A stretch of 64,000 bases of DNA from Pseudomonas benzenivorans (GTDB lineage: Bacteria > Pseudomonadota > Gammaproteobacteria > Pseudomonadales > Pseudomonadaceae), in assembly GCF_900100495.1 (NCBI RefSeq), contig NZ_FNCT01000007.1:186001-250000 (forward strand). The letters run 5' to 3'. This document shows, one piece after another, positions 46,581 through 55,879 of the stretch; positions within the stretch are counted from its first letter, which is position 1; each line of letters starts with the position of its first letter. Below the pieces are notes generated by a model that was not told the DNA's origin, did no database searches, and worked only from the letters and a program-made list of their open reading frames with translations. The position numbers and the translations under genes were made by a program.

Positions 46581-46600
46581 AAACCCGCTTCGGCGGGTTT
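46581..46600 (+). terminator. Intrinsic terminator of the small gene
   Basis: AAACCCGC-TTCG-GCGGGTTT, 8-bp arms with a UUCG tetraloop and a following TTTCTTC. Textbook rho-independent terminator for 46286-46558. Confidence 0.85.
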
Positions 46601-47012
46601 CTTCATTCGCCGGGCGGACAAGCGTCGCGCCACCGCCGCGCTGCATTCGGTCCACGGCCGGAGCGCTTCAGCTTGCCGCCGCCTTGCATTGTCCCTGGGC
46701 GATAGACCCGACCCCCATATTCGGCGTCGCGGGCGATGCCGGAAAAGCGCCCCGAGCCCCAGGTGTGCAGCCAGGACGACGGTGAGGGCCGGCTTCGGAG
46801 CTCTGCGCCCTGGCTAGGCTATCCGGCTCGGAGCGCTTGCCTCCCGGAAGAGGCGGCCGACCTGAACTGCAGGCTGTCGCTGCGGTTGGCCGCGGCGAAG
46901 CAGTCGACCGTGGCGACCACCCGACTGAGGGGTTTCCGGACCTTGGCCTGACCGGCGGGTACAGCGGCCTGTGCCTGGCTGATCGCCAACATTCAGCGGC
47001 AAGGGGGCGCTA
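46601..47012. other. 412-bp gap, no gene supported
   Basis: Between the terminator and the converging MFS stop. Open frames exist but have no ribosome site and no recognisable domain; there is no striking repeat. It may be decayed coding sequence. Confidence 0.45.
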
Positions 47013-48290
47013 TCAAACAGGTCCGGCAATGTTGCGTTCGCGGCGACGAATCAGCCAGAGGCAATAAGTCAGCAGGATCACCCCCGCGACAACCAAGGCT
47101 GCCGGGCCGCCGACCTGGGCGGCCAGTAGCCCGGCGAGCAATCCGCCGATCGCATCGAAGCCGAAGCGGGTGGAGGTATAGAGCGAGACCACGCGTCCGC
47201 GCAGGCCTTCGGGGGTTTGTCCCTGCAGCAGGATATTGGTGCCGATATTGCTGGTGGAAATACCGAAGCCGAGAATCGTCATGGCGAGCAACGAGAGCGG
47301 CAGCCAGGTGCTGAGGGCGAAGGTCAGCAGGGCCGCGGCGCTGATCAGCGCGGAGTGGAAGATGACTCGGCCCAGCTGCTCCTGGCCCCTGTGCACGGAC
47401 AAAAATACCGCGGCCAACAGCGCGCCGCAGCCGGCGGCGCCCCACAGCCAACCCAGCAGGCTGGCCTGACCGGCGAACACATCCTTGGCGAATACCGGTA
47501 GCAAAACCGCATAGCTGGAGGCGGTGAGGTTGATCACCATCACGCCGATCAGCAGCAGGCGCACCTCGCGGTTGTCCCTTACATAGTCCAGCCCGGCGCC
47601 GAATACGCTGCGCAGCGATCCTTGCGCCCGTGCCGAGGGTGCGATGCGCATGCGCAGCAGCCCGGCCAGCAAGCCCAGATAGGACAGGGCGTTCAGGGCA
47701 AAGCACGCCGCCTCGTCGGTCATCCCCAGCAGCAGGCCGGCCAGTGGCGGGCCGATAAAGCGCGAGGCATTGATCAGCATGGCGTTCAGCACCAGGGCGT
47801 TGGGCAGATCCTCTCGCTGGTCGACGAAGCGGCTCAGTAGCGATTGGCGCAACGGGGTATCCAGCGCATTGAGCACGCCGAGCAGGGCGGAACAGGCGAT
47901 GATCCACGCCGGGCCGATGTACTCGGTCGCGGTAAGGACCGCCAGCGCGACAGCCTGCAGCCCGAGCAGGCCCTGGCTGAGCATCAGCAAGCGGCGTTGG
48001 TCGTGGCGGTCGATCCAGGCGCCGGCCAGCGGTCCCAGCAGCAACTGCGGCACCAGCGCGACGAAGGTGGTGAGGCCCAGCAGCGCGGCGGAACCGGTCA
48101 GCCGGTAGATCAGCCAGGCCAGGGCAACCTGCTGCACCCAGGAGCCCAGGGTCGAGATGGCATGGCCGATGAAATACAGGCGAAAGTTGCGGTGCTTCAG
48201 CGCCCGGATCGGCGGTGGCCAGTCGGCCGAGTAGGGAGTGGAGTTGTGCACGCTAGGTTCGACGCCAGAAATAGGGGGTGTCTGCGGCAA
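47013..48290 (-). CDS. MFS exporter (EntS/MFS_3-like)
   Basis: 425 aa with twelve TM segments. The start of the fold ALKHRNFRLYFIGHAISTLG followed by GSWVQQVALAWLIYRLTGSA is the MFS_3 (EntS, siderophore-exporter-like) hallmark. A cytosolic N-terminal tail of about 28 residues is unusual and depends on the start: TTG at 48290 has no ribosome site; a GTG 13 codons in (48251) is an equal candidate. It could export siderophores, drugs or catabolic intermediates. Confidence 0.82.
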   Translation of the reverse strand: MPQTPPISGVEPSVHNSTPYSADWPPPIRALKHRNFRLYFIGHAISTLGSWVQQVALAWLIYRLTGSAALLGLTTFVALVPQLLLGPLAGAWIDRHDQRRLLMLSQGLLGLQAVALAVLTATEYIGPAWIIACSALLGVLNALDTPLRQSLLSRFVDQREDLPNALVLNAMLINASRFIGPPLAGLLLGMTDEAACFALNALSYLGLLAGLLRMRIAPSARAQGSLRSVFGAGLDYVRDNREVRLLLIGVMVINLTASSYAVLLPVFAKDVFAGQASLLGWLWGAAGCGALLAAVFLSVHRGQEQLGRVIFHSALISAAALLTFALSTWLPLSLLAMTILGFGISTSNIGTNILLQGQTPEGLRGRVVSLYTSTRFGFDAIGGLLAGLLAAQVGGPAALVVAGVILLTYCLWLIRRRERNIAGPV

Positions 48291-48449
48291 GGGAGGTTGA
48301 TTGATTAACCTGCGGCACCGCTACGGTTCTTCCGGTGCGGCGCAATCTGCGTTGCAGGCTGCAAGTCATGCAGAAGAGCTGCGCGCGTATCGGCAGATAT
48401 AGGCGCAGCTCCTCTGTGCAGATGACCGCAGGCGAATCGCCTGGATCAA

Positions 48450-48833
48450 TCAGGCCGGTTCGAAGCAATAGACCGCCAGCTTGTTGCCATCCAGGTCCCG
48501 GGCATAGGCGGCATAGGCGTTGGGTGCCCAACCGCGTGGCCCCGGTTGGCCTTCGTCCTTGGCACCCAACCGCAGAGCGACTTCGTGGAACGCATGGACA
48601 GCGGCACGGCTCGGCGCCTGGAAGCTGACGGTGACGCCGTTGCCGACAGTGGCCGGCGCGCCATCGGCGGGTTTCAGGACGAAGAACGCCGGGGAGTCGT
48701 AACCCCAGATCGAACCATTGTCATTCAGGTCGGCAATGCGCTTGTAATCCAGTTCGGCCAACACTTTGTCGTAGAACTCGCGGGCCTTGGAGAGGTCATT
48801 GGTGCCAACGCTAACGTGGGTATAGATAGACAT
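48450..48833 (-). CDS. VOC/glyoxalase-family protein
   Basis: 127 aa, single-domain vicinal oxygen chelate fold: HVSVGTNDLSKAREFYDKVL at the N-terminus and ARDLDGNKLAVYCFE at the C-terminus. Metal ligand candidates are His6 and the terminal Glu. Members range from glyoxalases to ring-cleaving and resistance enzymes. As the last gene of the oxygenase operon it might detoxify or process a product; it is too short for an extradiol dioxygenase of the usual two-module type. Confidence 0.78.
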   Translation of the reverse strand: MSIYTHVSVGTNDLSKAREFYDKVLAELDYKRIADLNDNGSIWGYDSPAFFVLKPADGAPATVGNGVTVSFQAPSRAAVHAFHEVALRLGAKDEGQPGPRGWAPNAYAAYARDLDGNKLAVYCFEPA

Positions 48834-48904
48834 ATCTTTCTCGGTTTAGTGAATGGCGGGCATGTGCCCGGTAATTACGGGCCGACACAGGTCGGCACGC
48901 AAAG

Positions 48905-50080
<1,176 letters not shown>

Positions 50081-50440
50081 TTAGCCGGACACCGACAGCA
50101 GCGCCGCGACGGCCCAGAAAACCATGAACTCGGGGCCTTGCTTCTGCCAGCGCCAGTTGAAGCCGTTGATCTTCAGCACCGCGTAACTGGCCCCCGCGAG
50201 CACGCCCGCGGCGAGAGCGGCAGCGACCTGCGGGTAGATGTTCAGCACCAGGCCCAGGCCGGCGATCACTTCGACGACGATGGTCAGCACCACGAAGGCC
50301 CGCGCCGGGTGCAAGCCGGCCTTGGCGAAGGTCTGCGAGGCCGGCCCGATGTTGCGGACCTTGCCGATGCAGTGGGGTATAAACCAGACGCCGCACAGCA
50401 CGCGCAGCACGGCCAGCGGATCAAGACTCAGCGCCTCCAT
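50081..50440 (-). CDS. DoxX-family membrane protein (copy 1)
   Basis: 119 aa with four TM segments. DPLAVLRVLCGVWFIPHCIG and HPARAFVVLTIVVEVIAGLG fit DoxX/MauE-type proteins, some of which serve electron transfer or thiosulfate/quinone oxidation and thiol balance. Its start overlaps the stop of the NMT1-like gene (TGATG), so they are translationally coupled. A second DoxX gene lies at 58490. Confidence 0.8.
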   Translation of the reverse strand: MEALSLDPLAVLRVLCGVWFIPHCIGKVRNIGPASQTFAKAGLHPARAFVVLTIVVEVIAGLGLVLNIYPQVAAALAAGVLAGASYAVLKINGFNWRWQKQGPEFMVFWAVAALLSVSG

Positions 50441-51390
50441 CACAGGGCCTCCTCGGCGTGCACGGCCTGCGTGGCACGTTGCGCCCAGCGGCCATCCCAA
50501 CCCCGGCGGGCGCTGTCCTGTGCGGCGGCGTCGAGCAGCCCGGCCTTGACCATCAGCTCCAGCGACTTGTCCAGCGCGGCGGACGGGATCTCCAGCGAGC
50601 GGGCAAACGCCGACTTGTCACGCATGTAGTCGAGCGCCCGCTTCGCGTAGGCCGCGTCCGACTGGGTCACCTCCATCATGATCGGCACCACCATCGCGTC
50701 GTTGCTCTCGTCGTACACCAGCGCGGTGGCCTCGGCCAGCGCACGCAGCAGGGCCAGCACCACGACCTCGTGGGCCTGTACCCACTCCAGCCGGCCGAGC
50801 AGGGCGGTGAAGGCGATCTCGGGCAGGTAGTCGCTGACCTCGCCGAGGTCGCTGTAGCCGGCGTCGATGGCCAGGAAGTTGAAGGGCGGCGGCTGTACGG
50901 CGGCATCGATGCTGCCGTCCTGCAACGCCTTCCAGCGCGCCTGGTGCACGCCAGCCAGAGAGAACGAGTAGTCCTGCGGGTACTGCAAGCCATGTTGGGC
51001 GAGCATCTCGCGGGTATAGATGGCCGTACCTTCGGTGAGCGACGAGGTGCCGAGCACGGCGCCCTGCAGATCCTCGATGCGCTCGATGCCCGCGCGCGCC
51101 ACCAGGGTGAGCGGCAGGCAGTTGCAGTTGGCCCCGATCAGCCGCAGGCTGCCGCCCGCGGCGGCATCGGCCAGCACGCCTTCGGGGGGCGAGATGGCCA
51201 GATCGGCTTCGCCGCTGCGCACGGCGGCTGTTGCCTTGTCCACGCTGCCCAGGCGGCAGAGTTCCACCGCCAGGCCGTGGCGCGTGAAGATGCCGCGTTC
51301 ACGTGCGACGAACACGGGCAGCCAGTTGAAGCCGAGGGCACCTCCGGCGAGCTTGAGGGGCGTGAGTGAGGATGTGGGTTGCAGTGTCAT
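50440..51390 (-). CDS. NMT1/THI5-like periplasmic-binding-protein fold, no signal peptide
   Basis: 316 aa. The fold is that of ABC binding proteins of the SsuA/TauA/NMT1 group: LKLAGGALGFNWLPVFVARE at the start, GEADLAISPPEGVLADAAAG, then GTSSLTEGTAIYTREMLAQHG. It lacks a signal peptide or lipobox, and no ABC ATPase or permease is nearby, so it is probably cytosolic: a ligand sensor or an enzyme of this fold (some decarboxylases of phthalate-type pathways are grouped here, from recall). It is coupled to DoxX behind it and follows the reductase by 43 bp. Confidence 0.7.
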   Translation of the reverse strand: MTLQPTSSLTPLKLAGGALGFNWLPVFVARERGIFTRHGLAVELCRLGSVDKATAAVRSGEADLAISPPEGVLADAAAGGSLRLIGANCNCLPLTLVARAGIERIEDLQGAVLGTSSLTEGTAIYTREMLAQHGLQYPQDYSFSLAGVHQARWKALQDGSIDAAVQPPPFNFLAIDAGYSDLGEVSDYLPEIAFTALLGRLEWVQAHEVVVLALLRALAEATALVYDESNDAMVVPIMMEVTQSDAAYAKRALDYMRDKSAFARSLEIPSAALDKSLELMVKAGLLDAAAQDSARRGWDGRWAQRATQAVHAEEAL

Positions 51391-51433
51391 GGGAAGGATC
51401 CTGAAATGGGTTCGGTGGACGAGGAGGCAGGGC

Positions 51434-52387
51434 TCAGAGATCGAGCACCAGCAGTGGCGAGCGCGCCCTGGAGCAGCACGGGGTGAAGCAATTGTTGGCC
51501 GAGCGTTCTTGCTCGGTGAGGTAGCTGTCGCGGTGGTCGGGCTCGCCCTGGAGTACGCGGGTCACGCAGGTCCCGCAGACGCCTTGTTCGCAGGACACGG
51601 GGATCTCGATGCCTTGCTCGCTCAGTACCTCGATCACATTGCGTCCGGTTGGCACCGTGTGGATGGCGCCGCCGGGGCCGATCTGGATCTGGAATGCCGC
51701 GTCCTCCTCGTCCTGGGGGCGGGCGGGGGCGGCGAAGTACTCGCGATGCAGCTGCGCTTCGGGCCAGCCGGCCTGACGTGCGCCGTCCAGTACCCAGTCC
51801 ATGAAGCCGCCGGGGCCGCAGACATAGATGTGGGTGCCCGGCGTGACCGGGCCCAGCGCTTCAACCAGCACCAGCCTCTGCTCGGGCGCGCCATCGTCCA
51901 GGTGCAAGTGCACCTGCGCGGCCAGCGCTGCCTGGCGCAACCGTTCCCGGAACGCCATGCGTCCGGCCGAGCGCGCCCCGTAATGCAGGACGTAGTCCGC
52001 GCCGCGGGTCGCCAGGTGCTCGGCCATTGCCAGCAAGGGGGTGATGCCGATGCCGCCGGCCAGCAGCACCGAGCGCTGCGCGTCGGCCTGCAGCGGGAAA
52101 TGATTGCGCGGGGCGCCGATGCGCAGCCGATCGCCGACCTGCAGCCGGTGCACCGCCGCCGAACCGCCGCGCGAGGCCGGCTCCAGCAGCACCGCGATCA
52201 GGTAGCGGCCCAGCTGTTCCGCCGCCGGGCACAGCGAATACTGGCGGACCAGGCCGTTGGGCAGATGCACATCGATGTGTGCCCCGGGTTCGAAGGGCGG
52301 CAGCGCTGAGCCGTCCACGGCCGTCAGCTCGAAGCTGCAGATGTCCTCGGCCTCGCTGCGCCGCTGGCTGACCACTACCTCGATCAT
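51434..52387 (-). CDS. Reductase of a Rieske oxygenase (VanB-like)
   Basis: 317 aa. FMN-binding ferredoxin-reductase-type domain (RQYSLCPA, near residue 48), NAD domain (LLAGGIGITPLLAMAEHL, then YVCGPGGFMDWVL) and a C-terminal plant-type 2Fe-2S domain with CEQGVCGTCVTRVLQGEPDH and a last Cys in NCFTPCCSRA. This is the one-protein electron donor of class I oxygenases such as vanillate demethylase. Its ATG overlaps the oxygenase stop by ATGA. Confidence 0.92.
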   Translation of the reverse strand: MIEVVVSQRRSEAEDICSFELTAVDGSALPPFEPGAHIDVHLPNGLVRQYSLCPAAEQLGRYLIAVLLEPASRGGSAAVHRLQVGDRLRIGAPRNHFPLQADAQRSVLLAGGIGITPLLAMAEHLATRGADYVLHYGARSAGRMAFRERLRQAALAAQVHLHLDDGAPEQRLVLVEALGPVTPGTHIYVCGPGGFMDWVLDGARQAGWPEAQLHREYFAAPARPQDEEDAAFQIQIGPGGAIHTVPTGRNVIEVLSEQGIEIPVSCEQGVCGTCVTRVLQGEPDHRDSYLTEQERSANNCFTPCCSRARSPLLVLDL

Positions 52388-53418
52388 GGCGCCACCTGCT
52401 GCTCGATGAGCTGCTGCAACACGCGCCGTGCCCGCAGCGAAGCCGAGTCGGTGGGCAGCAACACGGGCTTGAGCGCCTCCTGCGGTTGGCCACCCATGTG
52501 CTCGGACTGGGCTTCGATCATCGGCCCGTCTTCGGTCTCGAAGGCCGCCTGCAGGCTGGCCTGCAGCTTGGTGGAGAAGTCCTGGTCCTCGAGCTTGAAG
52601 TCGCGGCCCCACTTCCAGAAGTAGTGGCTGCTGTGCGCCGTCTCCGGGGTGATCAGGTGGGCCTGGAAGGAGCGAGGCCCTTCCTCGGGCGGCCGGCCCG
52701 GACGAGTCACCCCGATCTCCAGGCGCAGGGTCGAGGGGGCTTCCCATTCGACCAGGGACAGGTGGTCCACATGGGGCGGCGCATCGTCGCCGTAGGCGAA
52801 GGCGAACAGGCCGCTGATCGGCTCGCTCGGGCGCCAGTTGCGCGCCACTACCCTGTTGCCCTGCTGCTCCATCGAATACTGGGTGCGTCGGTTGAAACCT
52901 TCGGTGGCCAGGTAGGGGTGCAGGAACTCGGCATGGCTGAGATCGAGCAGGTTGTCGGCGATGAGCTGGTACTCGCCCTTGACCCGGATGTAGCCCTGCA
53001 CGCAGGTGTAGCGCTCGCTGTCGTCGAACTCCGGCCAGCGCCGCAGCTTGGACTCGTCGGCGGGTTGGTCGCCCCACCACAGCCACACGATGCCGTCGCG
53101 CTCGAGCAGCGGATAGCTGCGCACGCAGGCCGCCTTGGGGATCTTGCCCTCGCCTATGGGGTTGTGCACACAGGCGCCTTGCGGGTCGAAGCGCAGGCCG
53201 TGATAGGGGCAACGCAGATCGTCGCCAAACACCTGGCCTTTGTGCAGCGGGGCGAAGCGGTGCGGGCAGCGGTCGTGCAAGGCCGCCGCGCGGCCCGAGA
53301 CACCACGATACAGCGCCACCGGCTCACCGAGCAGAGTGCGCAGCAGCGGCGTGGTGCTCAGCTCGCCACTGAAGGCGGCTGCATACCAGGTATTGGTCAG
53401 ATAGGCGGGGGCAGTCAT
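52384..53418 (-). CDS. Rieske non-haem-iron oxygenase, vanillate-demethylase-like alpha subunit
   Basis: 344 aa. Rieske 2Fe-2S centre in DRCPHRFAPLHKG and CPYHGLRFDPQG (Cys-Pro-His and Cys-Pro-Tyr-His, near residues 51 and 70). The mononuclear iron site is in DNLLDLSHAEFLHP (Asp-x3-His-x4-His pattern). Size and C-terminal half (YFWKWGRDFKLED) match single-component VanA-type O-demethylases. The substrate, vanillate or a relative such as isovanillate or syringate, cannot be told. AAAGGAGA precedes the ATG. It heads the leftward operon. Confidence 0.9.
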   Translation of the reverse strand: MTAPAYLTNTWYAAAFSGELSTTPLLRTLLGEPVALYRGVSGRAAALHDRCPHRFAPLHKGQVFGDDLRCPYHGLRFDPQGACVHNPIGEGKIPKAACVRSYPLLERDGIVWLWWGDQPADESKLRRWPEFDDSERYTCVQGYIRVKGEYQLIADNLLDLSHAEFLHPYLATEGFNRRTQYSMEQQGNRVVARNWRPSEPISGLFAFAYGDDAPPHVDHLSLVEWEAPSTLRLEIGVTRPGRPPEEGPRSFQAHLITPETAHSSHYFWKWGRDFKLEDQDFSTKLQASLQAAFETEDGPMIEAQSEHMGGQPQEALKPVLLPTDSASLRARRVLQQLIEQQVAP

Positions 53419-53438
53419 CGCGGTTGTCTCCTTTTATT

Positions 53439-53469
53439 TTTGTGCACAAATGATGCTTTCGTGCACAAG
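53439..53469. promoter_or_regulatory. Twin TTGTGCACAA-type operator sites, 19 bp apart
   Basis: TTTGTGCACAAA (53439-53450, perfect palindrome) and TTCGTGCACAAG (53458-53469) have centres exactly 19 bp apart. They lie 21-51 bases upstream of the oxygenase start, so they sit on or near its promoter. The same core with the same spacing recurs at 59246-59293. Confidence 0.6.
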
Positions 53470-53525
53470 TTATCACAAAACACAGGCCGGGGAAGCGCAT
53501 CTTGCGCGGGATCCATATGCCTTGT

Positions 53526-53555
53526 AGTATTCGCATACCAGTTGGAATGTCAATT
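53526..53555 (+). promoter_or_regulatory. AGTAT-N4-ATAC element plus TGGAATGTCAAT block before the dehydrogenase gene
   Basis: AGTATTCGCATAC starts at 53527 and TGGAATGTCAAT is at 53544-53555. On the opposite strand upstream of ligJ (57046-57017), AGTATTCGAATAC and TGGAATGTCAAT occur with the same spacing. The block lies 58 bases before the ATG, fitting a promoter/operator. Confidence 0.6.
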
Positions 53556-53613
53556 GTTTTTCGCTTCCTGCTGCTCGGCCCTCGGCCCCCAAACAACAAG
53601 CAAGGAGATACCC

Positions 53614-54729
53614 ATGAGCCTCCCAACGATGCGCGCAGCCCGCATGCACGCGGTCGGTACCCCGATGACCATCGATACCCTGCCGCGCCCCGTGCCACAG
53701 GCCACCGACGTACTGGTGCAGGTCAAGGCCTGCGGCATGGTGCCCAACCTGGGCAATGTGCTGGCCAACTGGCCGACCTGGTGTCCGCACTTGCCGCAAC
53801 CCGAGTTGCCGGCGGTGTTCGGCCTCGACCCGGCCGGAGTGATCGTCGAAGTCGGCGCGCAAGTGGTCGGCCTGGAGCCGGGCGACCGGGTCTATGTGAG
53901 CCCGGTGCGTGCCTGCGGCTCATGCCCGGCCTGCCTGGCGGACAACCGCGTGGCCTGCGACTACTTCGTGTTCAACGGCTACTTCGGCTTCTCGAAGGAC
54001 AAGTCGCAGACCATCTACGACCTCTATCCGCACGGCGGCTTCTGCGAGTACATGGCCGCCCCGCAGCACGCCATCGTCAAACTGGCCGACAACATGTCGT
54101 TCGAAGAGGCGGCTCGGCTCGGCTACCTGGGCACCGGCTATGCGGCGCTGCGCAAGTGCGGTCCCCTGGCCGGCAAGTCGCTGATCATCAATGGCATCTC
54201 GGGCACCCTGGGGCTGGGGACCGCGCTGTTCGCGCTGGCCATGGGCGCCAGCCGCATCCTCGGGACCGGGCGCAATCGCGCGTTGCTCGAGCGGGTGAAG
54301 GCCCTGGCGCCGCAGCGTATCGAGGTGTTCTCCACCGACGACGGCTCGATCGCCGAGTGGGCTCGCAGCCGCACCGATGGTCGCGGTGCGCATTTCATGG
54401 TGGATACGCTGGGCGCGGCGGTCTCCCTGGAGGTGTTCGATGACGCCATGCACGGCGTGGCACGCGGCGGCACCATCGTCAACGTGGGCGGCACGGTGGG
54501 CAAACTGCCGATCGATATGAAGTGGCTGATGGACAACTCGATGAAGATTATCGGCTCGGCCTGGTTCACCACGAGCGAGGGTTACGACATGGTCGAGATG
54601 ATCCGCTCGAAGACCATCGACCTGTCCATCCTCGAACACGAAGTCGCGCGCCTGGACGACATCAACCAGGCGATCTCCGGCCTCGGTGCCCGCCACGGCG
54701 GCTTCAGCAACTATGTGATCGTGCCCTGA
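53614..54729 (+). CDS. Zinc-type MDR alcohol dehydrogenase with altered catalytic zinc site
   Basis: 371 aa. The structural-zinc cysteines are kept (CGSCPACLADNRVAC, near residue 103), as is the cofactor domain (GISGTLGLGTALFALAMGAS). In the place of the catalytic GHE motif it has GLDPAGV, and the first ligand region is CGMVPNLGN, so the catalytic zinc may be lost or differently bound. AAGGAG lies 6 bases before the ATG. It is divergent from the Rieske operon and shares its regulatory gap, so it likely acts on the same aromatic route, e.g. an alcohol or aldehyde side chain. Confidence 0.82.
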   Translation: MSLPTMRAARMHAVGTPMTIDTLPRPVPQATDVLVQVKACGMVPNLGNVLANWPTWCPHLPQPELPAVFGLDPAGVIVEVGAQVVGLEPGDRVYVSPVRACGSCPACLADNRVACDYFVFNGYFGFSKDKSQTIYDLYPHGGFCEYMAAPQHAIVKLADNMSFEEAARLGYLGTGYAALRKCGPLAGKSLIINGISGTLGLGTALFALAMGASRILGTGRNRALLERVKALAPQRIEVFSTDDGSIAEWARSRTDGRGAHFMVDTLGAAVSLEVFDDAMHGVARGGTIVNVGGTVGKLPIDMKWLMDNSMKIIGSAWFTTSEGYDMVEMIRSKTIDLSILEHEVARLDDINQAISGLGARHGGFSNYVIVP

Positions 54730-55000
54730 GGCACGGGCCATTGCGCAAGGAGTCAGCGCTGGCAATCGACACCCCGCGTACCGAGGCGTCGGTCGTCGCC
54801 GTTCTCCTCGTGGTTCTCCGGATCGACGACTGCAACCGGCGCCGCCGGAAGCAAAGGCCGGAATAGCTGCCGTTCTGGGCGACGTCCTGCGTCCTTTCGG
54901 TACTGGGGTGAAATGATTAAGATGCGCCAGGTCTAGCCGCTTGGCGCGATTTCCCGCGCGGCGGCGTACGGTATCCATGTGCAATCCAAGGAGGAAACGG

Positions 55001-55624
55001 GTGGCTCGCCTAACCAGAGAACAAAGCCGTGCGGTGACCAGGGCCAAGCTGCTGGAGTCGGCTCGCGCAGTGGTGGCGCGCGAGGGTTACGAGAGCGCCT
55101 CCGTCGATCGCATCGCCGAGGAGGCGGGTTTCAGCAAGGGCGCCTTCTACTCCAACTTCAACAGCAAGGAAGAGATCATCCTCGAGTTGCTGGAGACCCA
55201 CTCGCTGCAGGACGTGACGGAAATCGCCGAGCTGCTTGGCGAGGAGGCCGACCCGCAGGCGATGATCGAGATCATCAGCGACTGGGCTTTGATGCGTTCG
55301 ACCGATCCCAGTTGGGGCCTGCTCGCGCTCGAGCTGTTCCGCCGCGCGCGCCGTGACGCCACCTTCGGCGAGCGCCACGCCACCCTGTTCCGGACCCAAT
55401 GGCAGCGCCTCGGCGAGATCCTCTTGCGGATGTTCCCCGAGGGCGCCGCGCCCGCGGACCCGGAAGCCCTGGGCGGTATCGTCTTCGAGCTGACCTATGG
55501 CGCGGCCGCCAGCTTCAAGGCCGGGCCGACCGCCGGCGACCTGGTCCGGCTGGCCCTGACCGCGCTGCTGCGCGCCTATGGCGAGCAGCCACAGGGCGCT
55601 AAGCGCTCCGGCAACAGAACCTAG
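55001..55624 (+). CDS. TetR-family regulator of the catabolic island
   Basis: 207 aa. HTH region with YESASVDRIAEEAGFSKGAFYSNFNSKEE (near residues 28-58 in overlapping parts) and an all-helical C-terminal ligand domain (TetR_C type). The GTG at 55001 is preferred since AAGGAGG sits 6 bases upstream; an ATG 8 codons earlier lies ahead of that site. It is the only regulator between the oxygenase operon and ligK, which makes it the prime candidate for the AGTAT-N4-ATAC motif, unproven. Confidence 0.85.
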   Translation: MARLTREQSRAVTRAKLLESARAVVAREGYESASVDRIAEEAGFSKGAFYSNFNSKEEIILELLETHSLQDVTEIAELLGEEADPQAMIEIISDWALMRSTDPSWGLLALELFRRARRDATFGERHATLFRTQWQRLGEILLRMFPEGAAPADPEALGGIVFELTYGAAASFKAGPTAGDLVRLALTALLRAYGEQPQGAKRSGNRT

Positions 55625-55879
55625 CGTCACTACAACGTTGAAATGTCGGTTAATCGCGGTCTTACCCATGTACCGCGATCCCCTGTAGGGGGGTTAGCGG
55701 CGCCAACCTTCGAACGATCAGGCACCGCCATCGTGGCGCGCCGCGTAACCCACCAGGCGATATCCCTGCGTTGCGCCGATGGTGGGTTACGGCGCAACGG
55801 GTCTTGCTGGTTCGTCGCTATTGGCAGCGTGCGCCTAACCCACCCTACCGTGATCCGACATTTCAGGATTGGCACACTG
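55625..55879. other. 255-bp gap with a repeat, no gene
   Basis: Between converging TetR and ligJ stops. It contains GTAACCCACC and GGTGGGTTAC inverted copies (about 55746-55795) and CTAACCCACCCTACC, another dispersed repeat class of these genomes (GTAACCCACC also occurs near 5212). No coding region. Confidence 0.55.

Noticed and set aside
46471..46785. Second small gene downstream of the 90-aa gene
   Set aside because: The frame runs across a clear terminator hairpin and has no ribosome site.
48450..48833. VOC protein as the missing extradiol ring-cleavage dioxygenase
   Set aside because: At 127 aa with one module and no clear His-His-Glu set it is too small to be assigned; LigAB-type enzymes are also of another fold.
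50440..51390. Calling it a periplasmic aromatic-uptake binding protein
   Set aside because: No signal peptide, lipobox or ABC partner genes were seen, so export and transport cannot be supported.
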